Assembly: GCA_032433595.1 (NCBI GenBank)
Contig: JASWJB010000347.1
Coordinates: 1-43,267, forward strand
Direction: 5' to 3'
Source of the DNA: Conoideocrella luteorostrata
Taxonomy: Eukaryota; Ascomycota; Sordariomycetes; Hypocreales; Clavicipitaceae
DNA: 43,267 bases
In this document: piece by piece, positions 31,827 through 42,172 of the stretch
Layout: every line of letters starts with the position of its first letter
Numbering within the stretch: position 1 is the stretch's first letter
Position numbers and translations under genes: made by a program
The notes under the pieces: generated by a model
Told to the model about the DNA's origin: nothing
Seen by the model: only the letters and a program-made list of their open reading frames with translations
Databases searched by the model: none

Positions 31827-34636
31827 CCGTTCGTTACCAGCTAATTGGAGCCGTGAGTTCTCGCTCTGATGCGCTGGTAATTCCTCATCCTCATCGCCGA
31901 GACGTCCATGGTCCCAAACTTCTTCGGCAGCATCATCGACTGCCTGAAGTCGTAGAAGGACTCGAACTCGTCGGTCAAGTCTGTGATAGTACACTGCCCC
32001 ATCTCCTGCGACAAAACCCCGATGTGGGGCAAAATAATGATTTCCCTCGGGTACAGGTACATTTCTGCCGCTCTGGGCATGCCGGTGTACTCGGCGTACC
32101 TTATGGGACCCTTTGATGCTATGAGCTAGTAGATGGTCTTGGCGTCGATGCTGGTCTTGAGCCTGTCGATCGTCGACCACAATTATACAGAGATGTTCGC
32201 CGACCTGCCGTCCCATTTCACCGGTGAAGTGGTTGATCTCGTAGTCCTCGGCGGCGATCATCCAAATGATGACAACCGCGGACTCACAGTCGGGCAGGGT
32301 CGGCAAATTGTGCCAGATAGTGTGGGTGAACGTATATATGGTCTCGTACATCTGTACCAGCTCGTCCAACTTCACGGGGCTAATCGACACCGAGGCTATG
32401 TCGATCGAATCTTTGCTCCACATGTACACCGGCAGGTGAAGAACTTCTCCAGCTGCATGATTATGTTGTTGCCGAGGGACATCGTCGCGTTGATGTGCTA
32501 GATCGGAGCCTCGTACTTGAACTCGTCGATAGTGATGTTGGAGGCGAAGCTCTCGGACCAATACCCGCCCCTCGTCTCGCGCTGTAATAGCGCACATCAT
32601 GGATACCGCGATCATATTTACCATTCTGCAGTCGTAGCACATCCTGTCCAGGCCCATCGGCCTAATCCTGTTGTTCAAGGACGCAATCACCGAGGTGGTC
32701 ATCTCGACGGGCTGCCTGTACAGAGCCATGTGCCTGATGCTCTTCTCGTACCACGCGGAGCTCCGTACCCTGACGGAGTTGACGTTCGGGATCCGAAAGG
32801 AGGGTCATTTTCATCACCATCTCCTTGTCCCTGATCAGCTAGGATAGGCACTGGGAAGACCGTCGAGATCATCGTGTTCGACATCCCCATCAATTTGGAC
32901 GGTTTCCTCAGAGGTGCCGCAGTCGTTCATCATCACGACAGTCTTCACGTTGCTGTTCATCGGCTTGATCATGTTGATGTCCGAGTCCCAACCCGTCGAT
33001 ACGTGCACAGTCACGTCGGAGTTCACCTTCAACAATCTGGTCATAACGATGTAAACGTCGTTCTGCATGAACATGTAGATGTACACCTTCCTGTCTCGGA
33101 ACACGGACTTCTGCAATATATATCGAACACCAGTCTGATCATGCCGGCCTGCCTCCCCGAGGTGATGTCGACGCAAATGATGTTCATCGGGTCGTTGTAC
33201 CCGTTGTCGTACATGATCCCGATGTCGATCAGACACATGATGTCGCACATAATCGTCGATATGGTCTTGTTCATCCTCATGTGTGTGTCGACGTTCATCG
33301 ACCCGACGAAGTTGCATTGCATCTGCTCCATCGTCGTCGGTATGTCCAACCAATTCTCGGGCACCCTTTCGTACCCATAGAGGTTCCTGTTCCTCCTGGA
33401 CACGTAATCGCACAACCTGCTTATCTCCACCATCTCAAGCATGTCCGTCAATACCATCGCGTCGTTACACACCAACGTACCCAGATCCAGGTTCAACATC
33501 ACCCTGTCGATCGTGTCCTTGAACCACCGTATCTTCCTGGCTATGGTCCTGACGTCGGTACCGACCACGTTCGTCGACTTGTTGATGTTGATGCTGCAGC
33601 AGCCTCGTGCTGTTGGCACTAGTTGGCGGCGTGCTCATGGACCGGTTGACGAAGATATCGCGACAATCAGCATCATGTACTCTGTGTGGAACTTCGAGAA
33701 TAGCAACAACTGCACCACGAGGGTCAAGACGGCGACCGAGCGTGCCGAGCAGGAGAGGGACAGACTCATGAGGATGATCGAGCTCGTACGTACAGACGTT
33801 CGCCAACCGAGCCATCAGGGAGCTGCCGCCTCTAAGTGCGAGTGAGACACTGTCCTCGTTGTTCAAGTAGAGGGGCATCCCGTCGTTGGACTTCTTCACC
33901 AAGATGCTCGTGGGCGCCTTCAGGAGGTCGTTGGGCTTCCACGCTATGATCAAGGGCTTAGAGCGCAAGTACATGTCATTCACCAGGTGGAGAACCCCGA
34001 ACGCCATCGTTACCATGTGGACGATCGAGCCGGTCGTCTCCAGTACGGTCATTAGGGGCAACAGCATCAACGTCAGGCACGCGAATGAGACCTACGCCAG
34101 CGACTTGGAGAGGATCGAACCCATGTCCATGACGACGCACCCCACGATCGTCAAGGCTGGCAACGAGATCAGGGGAGGATGGGCCGGGTGGATCGTGTGG
34201 AGAGCGGCAGCTGAGATGGGGAACAGCGACGGGATCAACTCCGTGTGCTTGACCTGTACCATGAGCTCGACCCTGTTCGGATTCGGTATCCAGACCACCG
34301 GCGCCAGGCTGGCCAACATGGCGATGACTCCCGAGACCATAATGATTGTGTTCAACTGCTCCAACTCGACGGTCGGGTCCATGGGGTGTCGCGATGTCAG
34401 TTACCTCGCACGGATCCACGAAGTTGTCCACCAACAGGAACAGCTCGCTCCGTCCGTTCGGAAACGGGTCGATCCAGTTCTGCGGGTCGCGGACCGATAT
34501 CAAGAGACTGTTCGCGGCGGCGAAGATGATTGTGAAGAGGACGATGTCCCCGAGCTCGGGGGTTTTGGTCGACTATGAGGCAGATGAAGAGCCCCGTGGC
34601 CTAGATCATGTTCAAAATCTGGTCGATGATGATCTA
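31347..34636 (-). pseudogene. Long minus-strand broken frame of the foreign block, partly membrane-like
   Basis: Coding-like segments run leftward from about 34636 to two TGA codons at 31347-31349 and 31341-31343. The right part is hydrophobic in places (ELGDIVLFTIIFAAANSLL near 34550), suggesting membrane segments; the rest is mixed. Frameshifts lie near 34560, 34390, 33650, 33105, 32880, 32780, 32590, 32450 and 32220. In-frame stops in the best frames are TAG at 34601, 34092, 32498, 32126, 31841, 31676 and 31410, and TAA at 32183. No homologue recognised. A plus-strand reading competes at 33640-34380, where AGG arginine codons favour plus. Confidence 0.4.
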
Positions 34637-35407
34637 CTTGACCTGACGACGAGGTTGCCGCACCTGACCTTGAGCTGCCTGACCCTGTTGGTGTCGATCC
34701 TCGCGGGCACGAGTGAGGTTCTGGGGCCTCTTGACGGCGCTGGTGGTGGTGGTAGTTTTCCGAGCCACACGGGCAGCCACACGGGCATTGGCCTGGCGCT
34801 GTTCGCGGACCGGTTGCTGCTTCGCGCGGGTCGGAACACGGCCGCCCTCAGTCTCGGATTTAGGTCTGGACGTCGACTCAGGCACGGATTCAGATGCTCT
34901 CTGACGCTAACCTTCAGCTACATCATCATCATCTTCTTCATCTGGCTCGGATTCATCGCCGCTGCTGGTGCTGTCACCCGTTGGTGGTGTCGTCGACCCT
35001 CTTGTCGTTGCTCTGGCCAACCACTTCCTCCTCGTCCTCACCACCATCACCACCCTCGGACTCACTGGAGGAGCTTTTCTCATTCTCGGCCTCGGGGGTG
35101 TTCGAGGACCTGATCACCTTCCGGGTTCCCGCGGTCGGGGATGCAGTTGAAGCCGCTGTCGCCGCTGTTGGTGTACCCATCGCCCGTGCGGCTGTCGACC
35201 AGCCTCCTGTCTTCTTCTTCCTCTTCCTCTTCCTCAGCCGTGTCTCTCTCTCCACATTCGGAGTTTTTCGTGTCGGATTTGGCGTTGGCCTTGGTCTCGA
35301 CGTTCTCGGCGGACTCGTTGATGATGTAGTTGGTCTCAACCCCGCTCTCGATGCCGTTGATCAGTCTCTCGGCCTGGCTGTCGCTGATGGCCTTGCTCTT
35401 GTTGCCT
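34634..35407 (-). pseudogene. Minus-strand low-complexity charged frame at the right end of the foreign block
   Basis: Reading leftward, the frame begins SDSQAERLINGIESG near 35400, passes through an acidic run (about 35240-35205), then after a frameshift at the C5 run (35094-35098) continues as Ser/Glu/Gly/Asp-rich sequence (EKSSSSESEGGDGGEDEEEV). A last segment (about 34885-34637) is Arg/Gln/Ala-rich and basic, ending RQPRRQVK before TAG 34634. The acidic-then-basic composition suggests a disordered, possibly nucleic-acid-binding protein. Its start lies beyond the minisatellite junction and is probably lost. Confidence 0.4.
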
Positions 35408-36262
35408 CGTTGAAAGGTCTAAATGTCAGAAGACATACACCACAAGAAGCATCAGATCCATCAGACCTCGCAAGTCAATCTAGTCAGCTCGTCAAAGGAC
35501 TTAAATCCCGGAAGACGTACAGGCTCTGCAAAAAGCATCGGATATCACAGGTCAATCCAACGAGCTTGTAGAAAGGCTCAAATCTCGGATGACGTACAGG
35601 AATCAAATATCGCAAGTCAATCTAACGAGCTCGTAGAAAGGTTCAAATGTCGGATGATGTACAGGCGTTCAAGAAGCATCAGATCCATCGGGTATCGCAA
35701 GGCAATCTGACCAAGACGATTTCTTTGATGATGCGATTATCGGCCGCGATCTAATTCAGTCAGTTGACGAGCTCGTTGAATGGCACAGGCGCTGCAAGAA
35801 CCACCGGACCTATCAGATATCGCAGGTCGATCTGACGAGCTCGTTGAAAGGGCTCAAATCTCGGAAGACGTACAGGAGCTATCGAAGCATCGGACATTGT
35901 AGGTCAATCTAGCGAGCTTGTTTAAGGTTTAATTCTCGGAAGATGTATAGGCGCCATCGAAGCATCCGGCATCGTAGGTCAATCTGACGAGCTCGTTGAA
36001 ACGTTCGAATGTCGGATAGTTAACCTGACGAAGACGATGAAAGGGATCGAATCTCGGAAGAAGTATAGGCTGCAAGAAGCATCAGGTATTGCAAGTCAGC
36101 TGAAAAGCTCGTTGAAAGGTTTAAATGTCGGAAGACGCACAGGCGCTGCGAGAAGAGAAGCGTTAGATATCGCAAGTCAGTTGACAAGCTTGTTCAAAAG
36201 GTTCCAATCTCGGAAGACATACAGGTGCCATAAGAAGCATCAGATATCACACGTTAATCTGA
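35403..36262 (+). repeat. Minisatellite array, about 10-11 units of 66-84 bp
   Basis: Units start at about 35407, 35491, 35564, 35630, 35770, 35840, 35915, 35990, 36038, 36107 and 36187. The consensus contains AGCTCGTTGAAAGG, then TCGGAAGACGTACAGGCGCT, GCAAGAAGCATC and ATCGCAAGTCAATCTGACG. Units differ by substitutions and small indels. The same family lies inverted at 23210-23465. Open frames across it (LVKGLKSRKTYRLCKKHRIS-like repeats) are by-products of the repeat, in my view. Confidence 0.85.
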
Positions 36263-36359
36263 AGATCATGAAGATGTTTAAGATATGATGACTGAGGCCA
36301 TAGGTCAGGATTTCAGTCAGGAAGACGGTTACAATAGGAGCGGTCGGCGGAGTGGAAGA

Positions 36360-36615
36360 GTCAGCTGATATTGATAATGATGCCGCTGCTGATGACGAGG
36401 CTGTTGTTGCTGCTGCTGCTGCTGCTGATGATGATGATGATGTCGCTGCTGCTGATGGCCACAGGTCAGCATTCCGGTCAAGATTCTGGTCACGATAGTA
36501 GCGGTCGGGAGGGGGAAAGCCAGCTGATGATGATGGTGGTGGTGGTGGTGCTGCTGATGATAATGTCGTTGCTACTAATGATAATGTCGTTGCTGCAGAT
36601 GAGGATATTGCTGCC
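36360..36615 (+). repeat. Trinucleotide-rich tract (CTG/GAT types)
   Basis: It contains runs of (CTG)n near 36405-36428, (GAT)n near 36427-36442, GCTGCTGCTGATGG and a second GATGATGATGGTGGTGGTGG run near 36523-36548. A pair of related sub-blocks (AGGTCAG-ATTCCGGTCA-GTCACGATAGTAGCGGTCGG) suggests local duplication. Confidence 0.7.
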
Positions 36616-36639
36616 CGCGCAAGAAGAGCCATTCCCACC

Positions 36640-37262
36640 AGGCCGATGTTAGATCTGGGTCAGCAGCGTCAAAGGTGCCAAAAAAGCAGGGCTTGGTCGG
36701 GGGACCAGCGATACGGGGCTGGTAACACAAGAGTAACACAACAACACAGCACAATAACCAGCGCACAGTGGGAAAAAAACGCAGCGCACAAGGTACAGTA
36801 GAAAGCAGGGCCCAAAATATCATACCCAGCGCGCAATTTTCAAAAAACCTGCTTGCTTAGGAATTCAGCGACATTGGGCTTGTAGACGCAATAATATAAT
36901 ATAACATAGCACAGCATAATAGTAATACTATAATACAAAACTGAGCCTAGTACAGAAGATACACAAAAGCCTAGCACTTATAATTAAATAAAAAGAAATT
37001 ACAGTAAACCTAGAGCCCCATGCGTAACCCGCCAAAAGCCAGGTCCTGCCCGGTCCAGCGAACAGAAGCCTGCACATAACTCAGCGATCACACAACCGCA
37101 ACTCAACGGATTAGGCCCAAACCTAGCGCAAAATACTCGCGAAAACGCAACACACAAGATGTGAGCAAAATAACAGCGCTCCCGGCGTTCCTATCAACTA
37201 TATGGCGGCCAGCACACAAAATGCCGGCGAGGTGGGTGGTTTGTCGCTCGGGTTGTAAACGG
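36640..37262 (-). repeat. Family C interspersed repeat, copy 4, minus orientation
   Basis: Reverse-complemented, 37262-36830 carries GCCGGCATTTTGTGTGCTGG, GCGCCGGGAGCGCTGTTATTTTGC-like text and TTTTGCGCTAGGTTTGGGCC, as in copies 1 and 2. The segment 36640-36830 (GCGCACAAGG, CCCAGCGCGCAATTTTC) has a related base pattern and may be its continuation. It lies upstream of the kinase-like pseudogene. Confidence 0.6.
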
Positions 37263-37628
37263 AAAAGGGAGGAGACTGTGCGCGGTTTTTCGACGAGAGT
37301 GCTGCCCTTCTAGTCTACTTCTTACTAAGAAGAAGAAGACCACCTAGAGGACTAACGTGCTCTAGGGTGGAGCGCGCGCTCCTTTTCCCTAGCAGCAGAG
37401 GGGAACCCCCCTCGGCATCATCATCATCATCAGTTCAATTATCTATGCCTACATACATCATCCAATCAGAACCATTGAATGCGATTCTCGTGCAAGATAT
37501 TTGCACTATTTTAAGCGTACCCACTTATTCCTTCATTGGGCTAGCAGGCCTTGTCTACTGCTCCCTAGCACAGCTATGAAAGTGTTGGACAGCCATGCTC
37601 TGTCTTCCTTCCAAGCCTACCGCGATTT

Positions 37629-38828
37629 ATGGATAACGCTCAGAAATACGACGTCTCCCTTTGGGAGATACATGAGACTGAAGATGACTGCACCCTCGTT
37701 ATCCGAACCGACAATGGACGCGTATTTTATTGCCAAATATCACCGACCAATTTTCACCGATCCCCCCAATTGAAGGAGCAATACTTCAAATGCCTCAGTC
37801 TTTTACGCTCCCGAGAGGAACCTGATGAAGAAGGAGACTTCTATCTCGAAGATGCGTGCGACTGGCTTTCACGGCCGTTCCACCTTCTAATTACGCGCCT
37901 AGCGCCGAGAGCATTGACCAAGATGGGGAATGCGCGGCCTACTTTAGCCCAGTACCCTTTTCCGCCGTACTTTGTCTGCTCGCTCGGTGCTCATGATGAG
38001 GCATTGGAAGCAAATGAGTTGGTCTCTCAGGATCATGGCTGGGGTCGTGCCACGATTTGTCTAGGAAATAATATCATGGACGATCTCGATAGCTGGACCC
38101 GATTTTATAATCCGCACGAAGTTGACATATGCTATGATAACCCTGCGGACGTGCTCATCAAATCACCGCGGTGAGTAGTGGTTAGTGGCGAGGATGGTGA
38201 CCAAGTAGAATGCTTCTTCAAGAGGTTTGACGTCTCTTTCGGACATGAGCACGCGAGGAGGGAACTTGAGAGCCATAAAAGTATTACTCAGGCACCATTG
38301 CCATTGCCTCCTAAAGCATATATTTGTCGCTTATATGGTGTTGTTCGAGACGGAGACGAATTGGCAGGTATGCTGTTTCCCTGGATTATCAGCAAAGGTG
38401 TATTATCAAAAGCGAGAGCGGATCAGAGCTCAACCAAGCTGAAAAGACGTTGGGCCGCTCAGATTCGCGACGCATTGAATGGGCTTCACGAGCAAAGCAT
38501 CGTGTGGGGTGATGCAAAGCCAGACAATATATTGATAGACGTGGACGACAATGCGTGAGTTATTGATTTTGGTGGTAGTTATACTTTGGGATGGGTTGAT
38601 GCAGACAAGGCTGGGACAATAGAGGGCGACATGCAGGGTTTACCGAGGATTATCAAATCTTGCTTAATCTTTGAGGAGATGGCGAGAAGCTTTTGTCACA
38701 CGAATTCTCAAAGGAATTCTCACAGGAATTCAACATCACCGAAAATGTACGATACTGCCGGATGCGTGCATCACCGGATTCAGCATCACCGGGTTCAACA
38801 CAGCCGGATCCGCTCAACATCACTGTAA
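37629..38828 (+). pseudogene. Kinase-like gene 3, interrupted by two in-frame TGA codons
   Basis: One frame of 400 codons is open except for TGA at 38172-38174 and 38556-38558. It is a paralogue of kinase-like gene 2: IRTDNGRVFYCQISPTNF matches IRTDNG-like text there, then VECFFKRF (candidate lysine), SIVWGDAKPDNILIDVDD and VIDFGGSYTLGWVD. The second TGA stands where gene 2 has Trp (NNAWITDFGG), so a TGG-to-TGA change is likely. The first lies between PR and VVVSGED. With no frameshift over 1.2 kb, inactivation is either recent or the stops are read through. The tail after about 38700 is low-complexity and may not belong to the gene. Confidence 0.7.
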
Positions 38829-38892
38829 GCGTTCAACATCGCCGAAAACGGACGATATCGTCAGAAGCTTACGATATCGTCAGAAGCTATGG
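38725..38892 (+). repeat. Degenerate short repeats after kinase-like gene 3
   Basis: Repeated TTCAACATCACCG / TTCAGCATCACCGG / TTCAACATCGCCG motifs are followed by a direct duplication of ACGATATCGTCAGAAGCT at about 38851 and 38870. No function assigned. Confidence 0.6.
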
Positions 38893-39248
38893 AATGAATT
38901 AATAAAACGTATCGCAGAGATAAATAGTAGTCAAATTCCCCGTCAATTAGATTGAAATCAAGGACAATTTTCTACTGCTTTAGAGACCCGACTCCCATAG
39001 CTGCTCACATGTGACAAACATATAGGTTTCAATGAGACAAAGGCTAGGTTTGAGAACCGTAAATCTCTATATGCTTAGAACAGCCCTATTGAGTTTCCCA
39101 CTGGGCGTAATAATGAATGAATGGATACTGTACAGCCTTAAGGCATGCGGGGCTAAATGTACAATACTTCAGCCAATAGTGTCCGAACCTCCTTGCTTAG
39201 CCTCAATCCAGCAAGTAACCCTGTGATACTGTTGCTAGGTTTTGGGGA

Positions 39249-40990
39249 TTACTGTACTCTGAAGAAGCCTGTCCATAACCCACAAGAAGTGAATATACCT
39301 TCCGGGTCTATCCTAGTCTGGATGTCCAGAAGTCTCTGCTGGTTGTCTTTGCCATAGCTTTGGAATACATCCTGTCCCTTGTTTGCATAGTTCAGGTAAA
39401 TGTATGGATGAAATGCGCCAAGGGCATCAGCGGCTTCTCGGAAGCTTGTGATAAAATCTGCCGCCAAAACCGACGCAGCAGTATCCATAGCCCTATCAGT
39501 CCAGTTCAGGGCAAAAAGATTAACTAGTGCTGCATTAGCCAGTCTCCTGAAGTGGTCTTGCAACTTGTTTCTTGATGATACACTGCTAATGGGTCTTAAC
39601 TTACTAATAAGATGTCCGTCTACGTTCAGACCGAGAGCATTGCCGCCTCTCGTCTTGGACATCGCCATCGTGGAGGCAGGTATGGAATATATGATCAGCT
39701 GCGGGTTCAAACTGGTCAAGTTTCTTGTTTCCACAAGAGACTTCACAATTTCAAGGCCTTTCTTTCCTAACTTCACGGAAGGATAATGGGTAAGAGAGGC
39801 AAATAGATTCCTGTGACTGCGTCAATCACCTAGACTGAGATGATAATGTCGGCATTCTTACCTTGTTGTTCCCTGTGGACCCTTGATGCTTGTGCTGTTT
39901 GCTAGACTATTGATGTTGCCGGAAAGATTGCCCAAAGCCGGAATTTTGTTCAGGTCATCAAAAACTGATGGGTATAGAATAGACTCCGCGTATCTTTGGG
40001 TAGTTGAAATCGTCCAACCATTCTGCGCATTGTATGTATACCGGAGCTCCAAACCAACATTCTTGTCTTGAGAGTCTTGAATAGCGAATATTTTCTCAGC
40101 TTCAACAAGGACTTGGCCGGTGTGATGCTGACCAAAAATACGAGATCCGGTGTAGACAGGACTCTGAGGAAATACGCTGATGTTGAATGAGGTGACGATG
40201 CCGAAATTGTTGCCTCCTCCTCGAAGAGCCCAGTACAAATCTGGGTGAGAGCATTCACTTGCTGTCACAATTGTAGCGTTTGGAAGAACAACCTTTCTGC
40301 TCGTTAGCATAGTCCATATGTTAGAAGCCATATTTGCAGCTTACTTCATACTCTAGGACATGATCGAGTGCCCAGCCATATCGCCCTGAGAGTGCGGACG
40401 TGCCGCCTCCTAGGGTGAAGCCGCCAATACCGACTTGACCGACTCTGCCGCCAACATATGCCAGCCCATATGGATCCAGAGCAGCGAAGACCTGGCGAGC
40501 GAGTGATCCGCCACCAACGCGAGCAGTTGTCCGATCTTTCGAGACTGTGGTGAAATTGATCAAGCCGAGATCAATAGTAACACCGCCGACGGAGACCGAG
40601 TCGTCTGGGAACCTGGAATGGCCACCACACTTGACCGCGAATCTGCACCAATTGTTCACAAGAATCTGCAAGACGCTAGAAACCTCGTCTGCAGACGCTG
40701 GCTGGACGCGACAGACGTAGCGGGTCTCCAATTGCTTCTGGTCCCATATTGTGAAATTGGGATCATTATCGCCACCATACGTTGTGCCAGGGAACCGCGA
40801 TTTAATTGTATTACACTAGTACTGTCAGTAAAATTCCGATCCTTAGCATAATTTGGAGGTCGATACGCACTGCTTGTTCGCAGCTCGCTTCCTGGCGCCC
40901 CACAGACGACGCAGTCTCTTGGCCCAGTCCACCAATGGCGCTTGCCCAAGCATACGATGGGAAAAACAAGTAGCCGAGTGAGTATTTCAT
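39249..40990 (-). CDS. Secreted FAD-linked oxidase, berberine-bridge-enzyme type
   Basis: Four minus-strand exons, 40990-40871, 40815-40345, 40292-39862 and 39810-39249, sum to 1584 bp (527 residues). The start gives a signal peptide (MKYSLGYLFFPSYAWASA). The FAD-binding part contains RFPGTTYGGDND, ETRYVCRVQPASADEV and KCGGHSRFPDD, whose His (about 106) is the usual covalent FAD-attachment residue. GRVGQVGIGGFTLGGGTS follows; the Cys used for a second flavin bond in bicovalent members is absent. LYWALRGGGNNFGIVTSF is the classic family block. Such enzymes oxidise sugars, alcohols or secondary-metabolite intermediates; the substrate here is unknown and no cluster partners are visible. Confidence 0.85.
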
Positions 40991-41728
40991 CTTGTTCTGT
41001 CTAAGAGCCGTGGATAAATGTGAAGAAGTGACGCAGAGAGTGGCTACTACACCACTGTTATAAAGAAAATGAACTTGTCATTACGGCACGGAGAAACCCG
41101 AGTTGTCAACACCATCGTCGCACTTGAATACCAATGAAGAGAATCTTTCAATGCAACAAATTAGCCGATACTTTCAACGTCCAATAAGATTATCCACGTA
41201 GCCCCTACGTCCTCGTGACCAACCCCTAAGATAAGCTTCTTCCGTCGATCCTTGCTGAGACTGAAGAGGCTGCGCAGTAACGAACGAGCATTACTCAGGG
41301 GTGAACGGCTGACAATCATGCGTTGCAATTTGTTATGAAATTATGCACACTGATTACACGTGCATAAATTATACTTCGTTTTTACCATTTTGAGCAGCTA
41401 AGTAACTGGTTCTATAGGTGTCCGTGTTTCGAGGTCATCAACACTGTACTTTTCAAGTCGATTGCATGTGTCATGCAATCTTGGCGTGTAGTTAATAACT
41501 CTCTCCGAGAACTAAACCCGAATTTCCATGCCCAATTGAAGCAGGCGGAGGAAGGTCTCAGCTCCCGATCGGCGATGTCTCACCACAAGTGGGTTTTACG
41601 GGGTATGTAGATTGTCTTGTTCGAAGGGTATTTATGGCTTAGCTAGTTGACTATGTTTTAAATTGAATGCTTGGAATTTTTGTAGCATGAGGCATATCAG
41701 AGATCACAGGATTCAGTCCATGAAAATG
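40991..41728. other. Intergenic region upstream of the FAD oxidase
   Basis: No gene seen. A small hairpin (GATTGCATG-TG-TCATGCAATC) lies near 41459-41479. The oxidase promoter should be at the left edge. Confidence 0.45.
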
Positions 41729-42172
41729 TTATGGGTGAAAGGGCGAAGCTAAGGCTGGCAGCTGTTCCCTTAAGCCATCCCCTACCATATGAACTGCCGA
41801 GCTGCCCGCGGTCCGAAGTGATACGAACAAATTGAGACCCGTATTGAGGCAGTGCATGTCGGACCGGCATTTACTTGTGTGGTCTATCTGCTGCCTAAAA
41901 CCGATGACATACCTGAAAAAACAACCCGCAGTGGATATCATCGTATACATAACTCGCTGGAACCCTGAGCACATCATCCTGTAGCTGTTCCCGGGTTCCA
42001 TGAATCCAAGCCCTATGCATTTGTCAGCTGCGTGCATTGACGTAAAGACAATTTCGGCATCATAGTTGGTTGAGTTATTAAGTAGGTATCCGGCAGGTAC
42101 GTTGATATGGTGGGGGGTAAGACTGATGAGCAAATCACCCAGTCTTACGTATTCCGGCAGATTGAGATCAAA
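41729..42172 (-). CDS. Possible exon of an uncharacterised gene
   Basis: The minus frame contains LPEYVRLGDLLISLTPHHIN, then YLLNNSTNYDAEIVFTSMHA and KCIGLGFMEPGNSYRMM. Composition looks coding over about 42165-41960. A splice-like TTTTTTCAG at about 41914 may mark an intron end. No family recognised, and no reliable start codon or upstream exon was found. It may be an exon of a larger gene or a decayed copy. Confidence 0.35.
   Translation of the reverse strand, partial: FDLNLPEYVRLGDLLISLTPHHINVPAGYLLNNSTNYDAEIVFTSMHAADKCIGLGFMEPGNSYRMMCSGFQRVMYTMISTAGCFFRYVIGFRQQIDHTSKCRSDMHCLNTGLNLFVSLRTAGSSAVHMVGDGLREQLPALASPFHP

Larger units (their letters stand above)
30088..35407. mobile_element. Foreign-looking block with decayed reading frames on both strands
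   Basis: The 5.3 kb differs from its surroundings. Codons follow an RNY pattern with C/G third bases, AGG is a frequent arginine codon, Met is abundant, and there is little non-coding space. Protein-like frames occur on plus (30088-31826) and minus (about 35407-31347), overlapping near 31350-31826. A plus frame at about 33640-34380 competes with the minus reading there. All are interrupted by single-base frameshifts and by TAG or TAA. No terminal repeats, integrase or polymerase motif was recognised. A DNA virus or another mobile element of unknown type is the leading idea, by inference only. The left edge abuts an LTR, the right edge a minisatellite. Confidence 0.6.

Noticed and set aside
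34894..35571. 225-residue plus-strand frame over the right end of the foreign block
   Set aside because: It is Ser/Val/Phe-rich low complexity, is the antisense of a better charged minus-strand frame, and runs into the minisatellite.
35403..36262. Minisatellite as a CRISPR array
   Set aside because: Units are diverged and contiguous without unique spacers, and the genome is eukaryotic.
35423..36288. Open frames across the minisatellite
   Set aside because: The repeat unit lengths vary and shift frames; the peptides only echo the DNA repeat.
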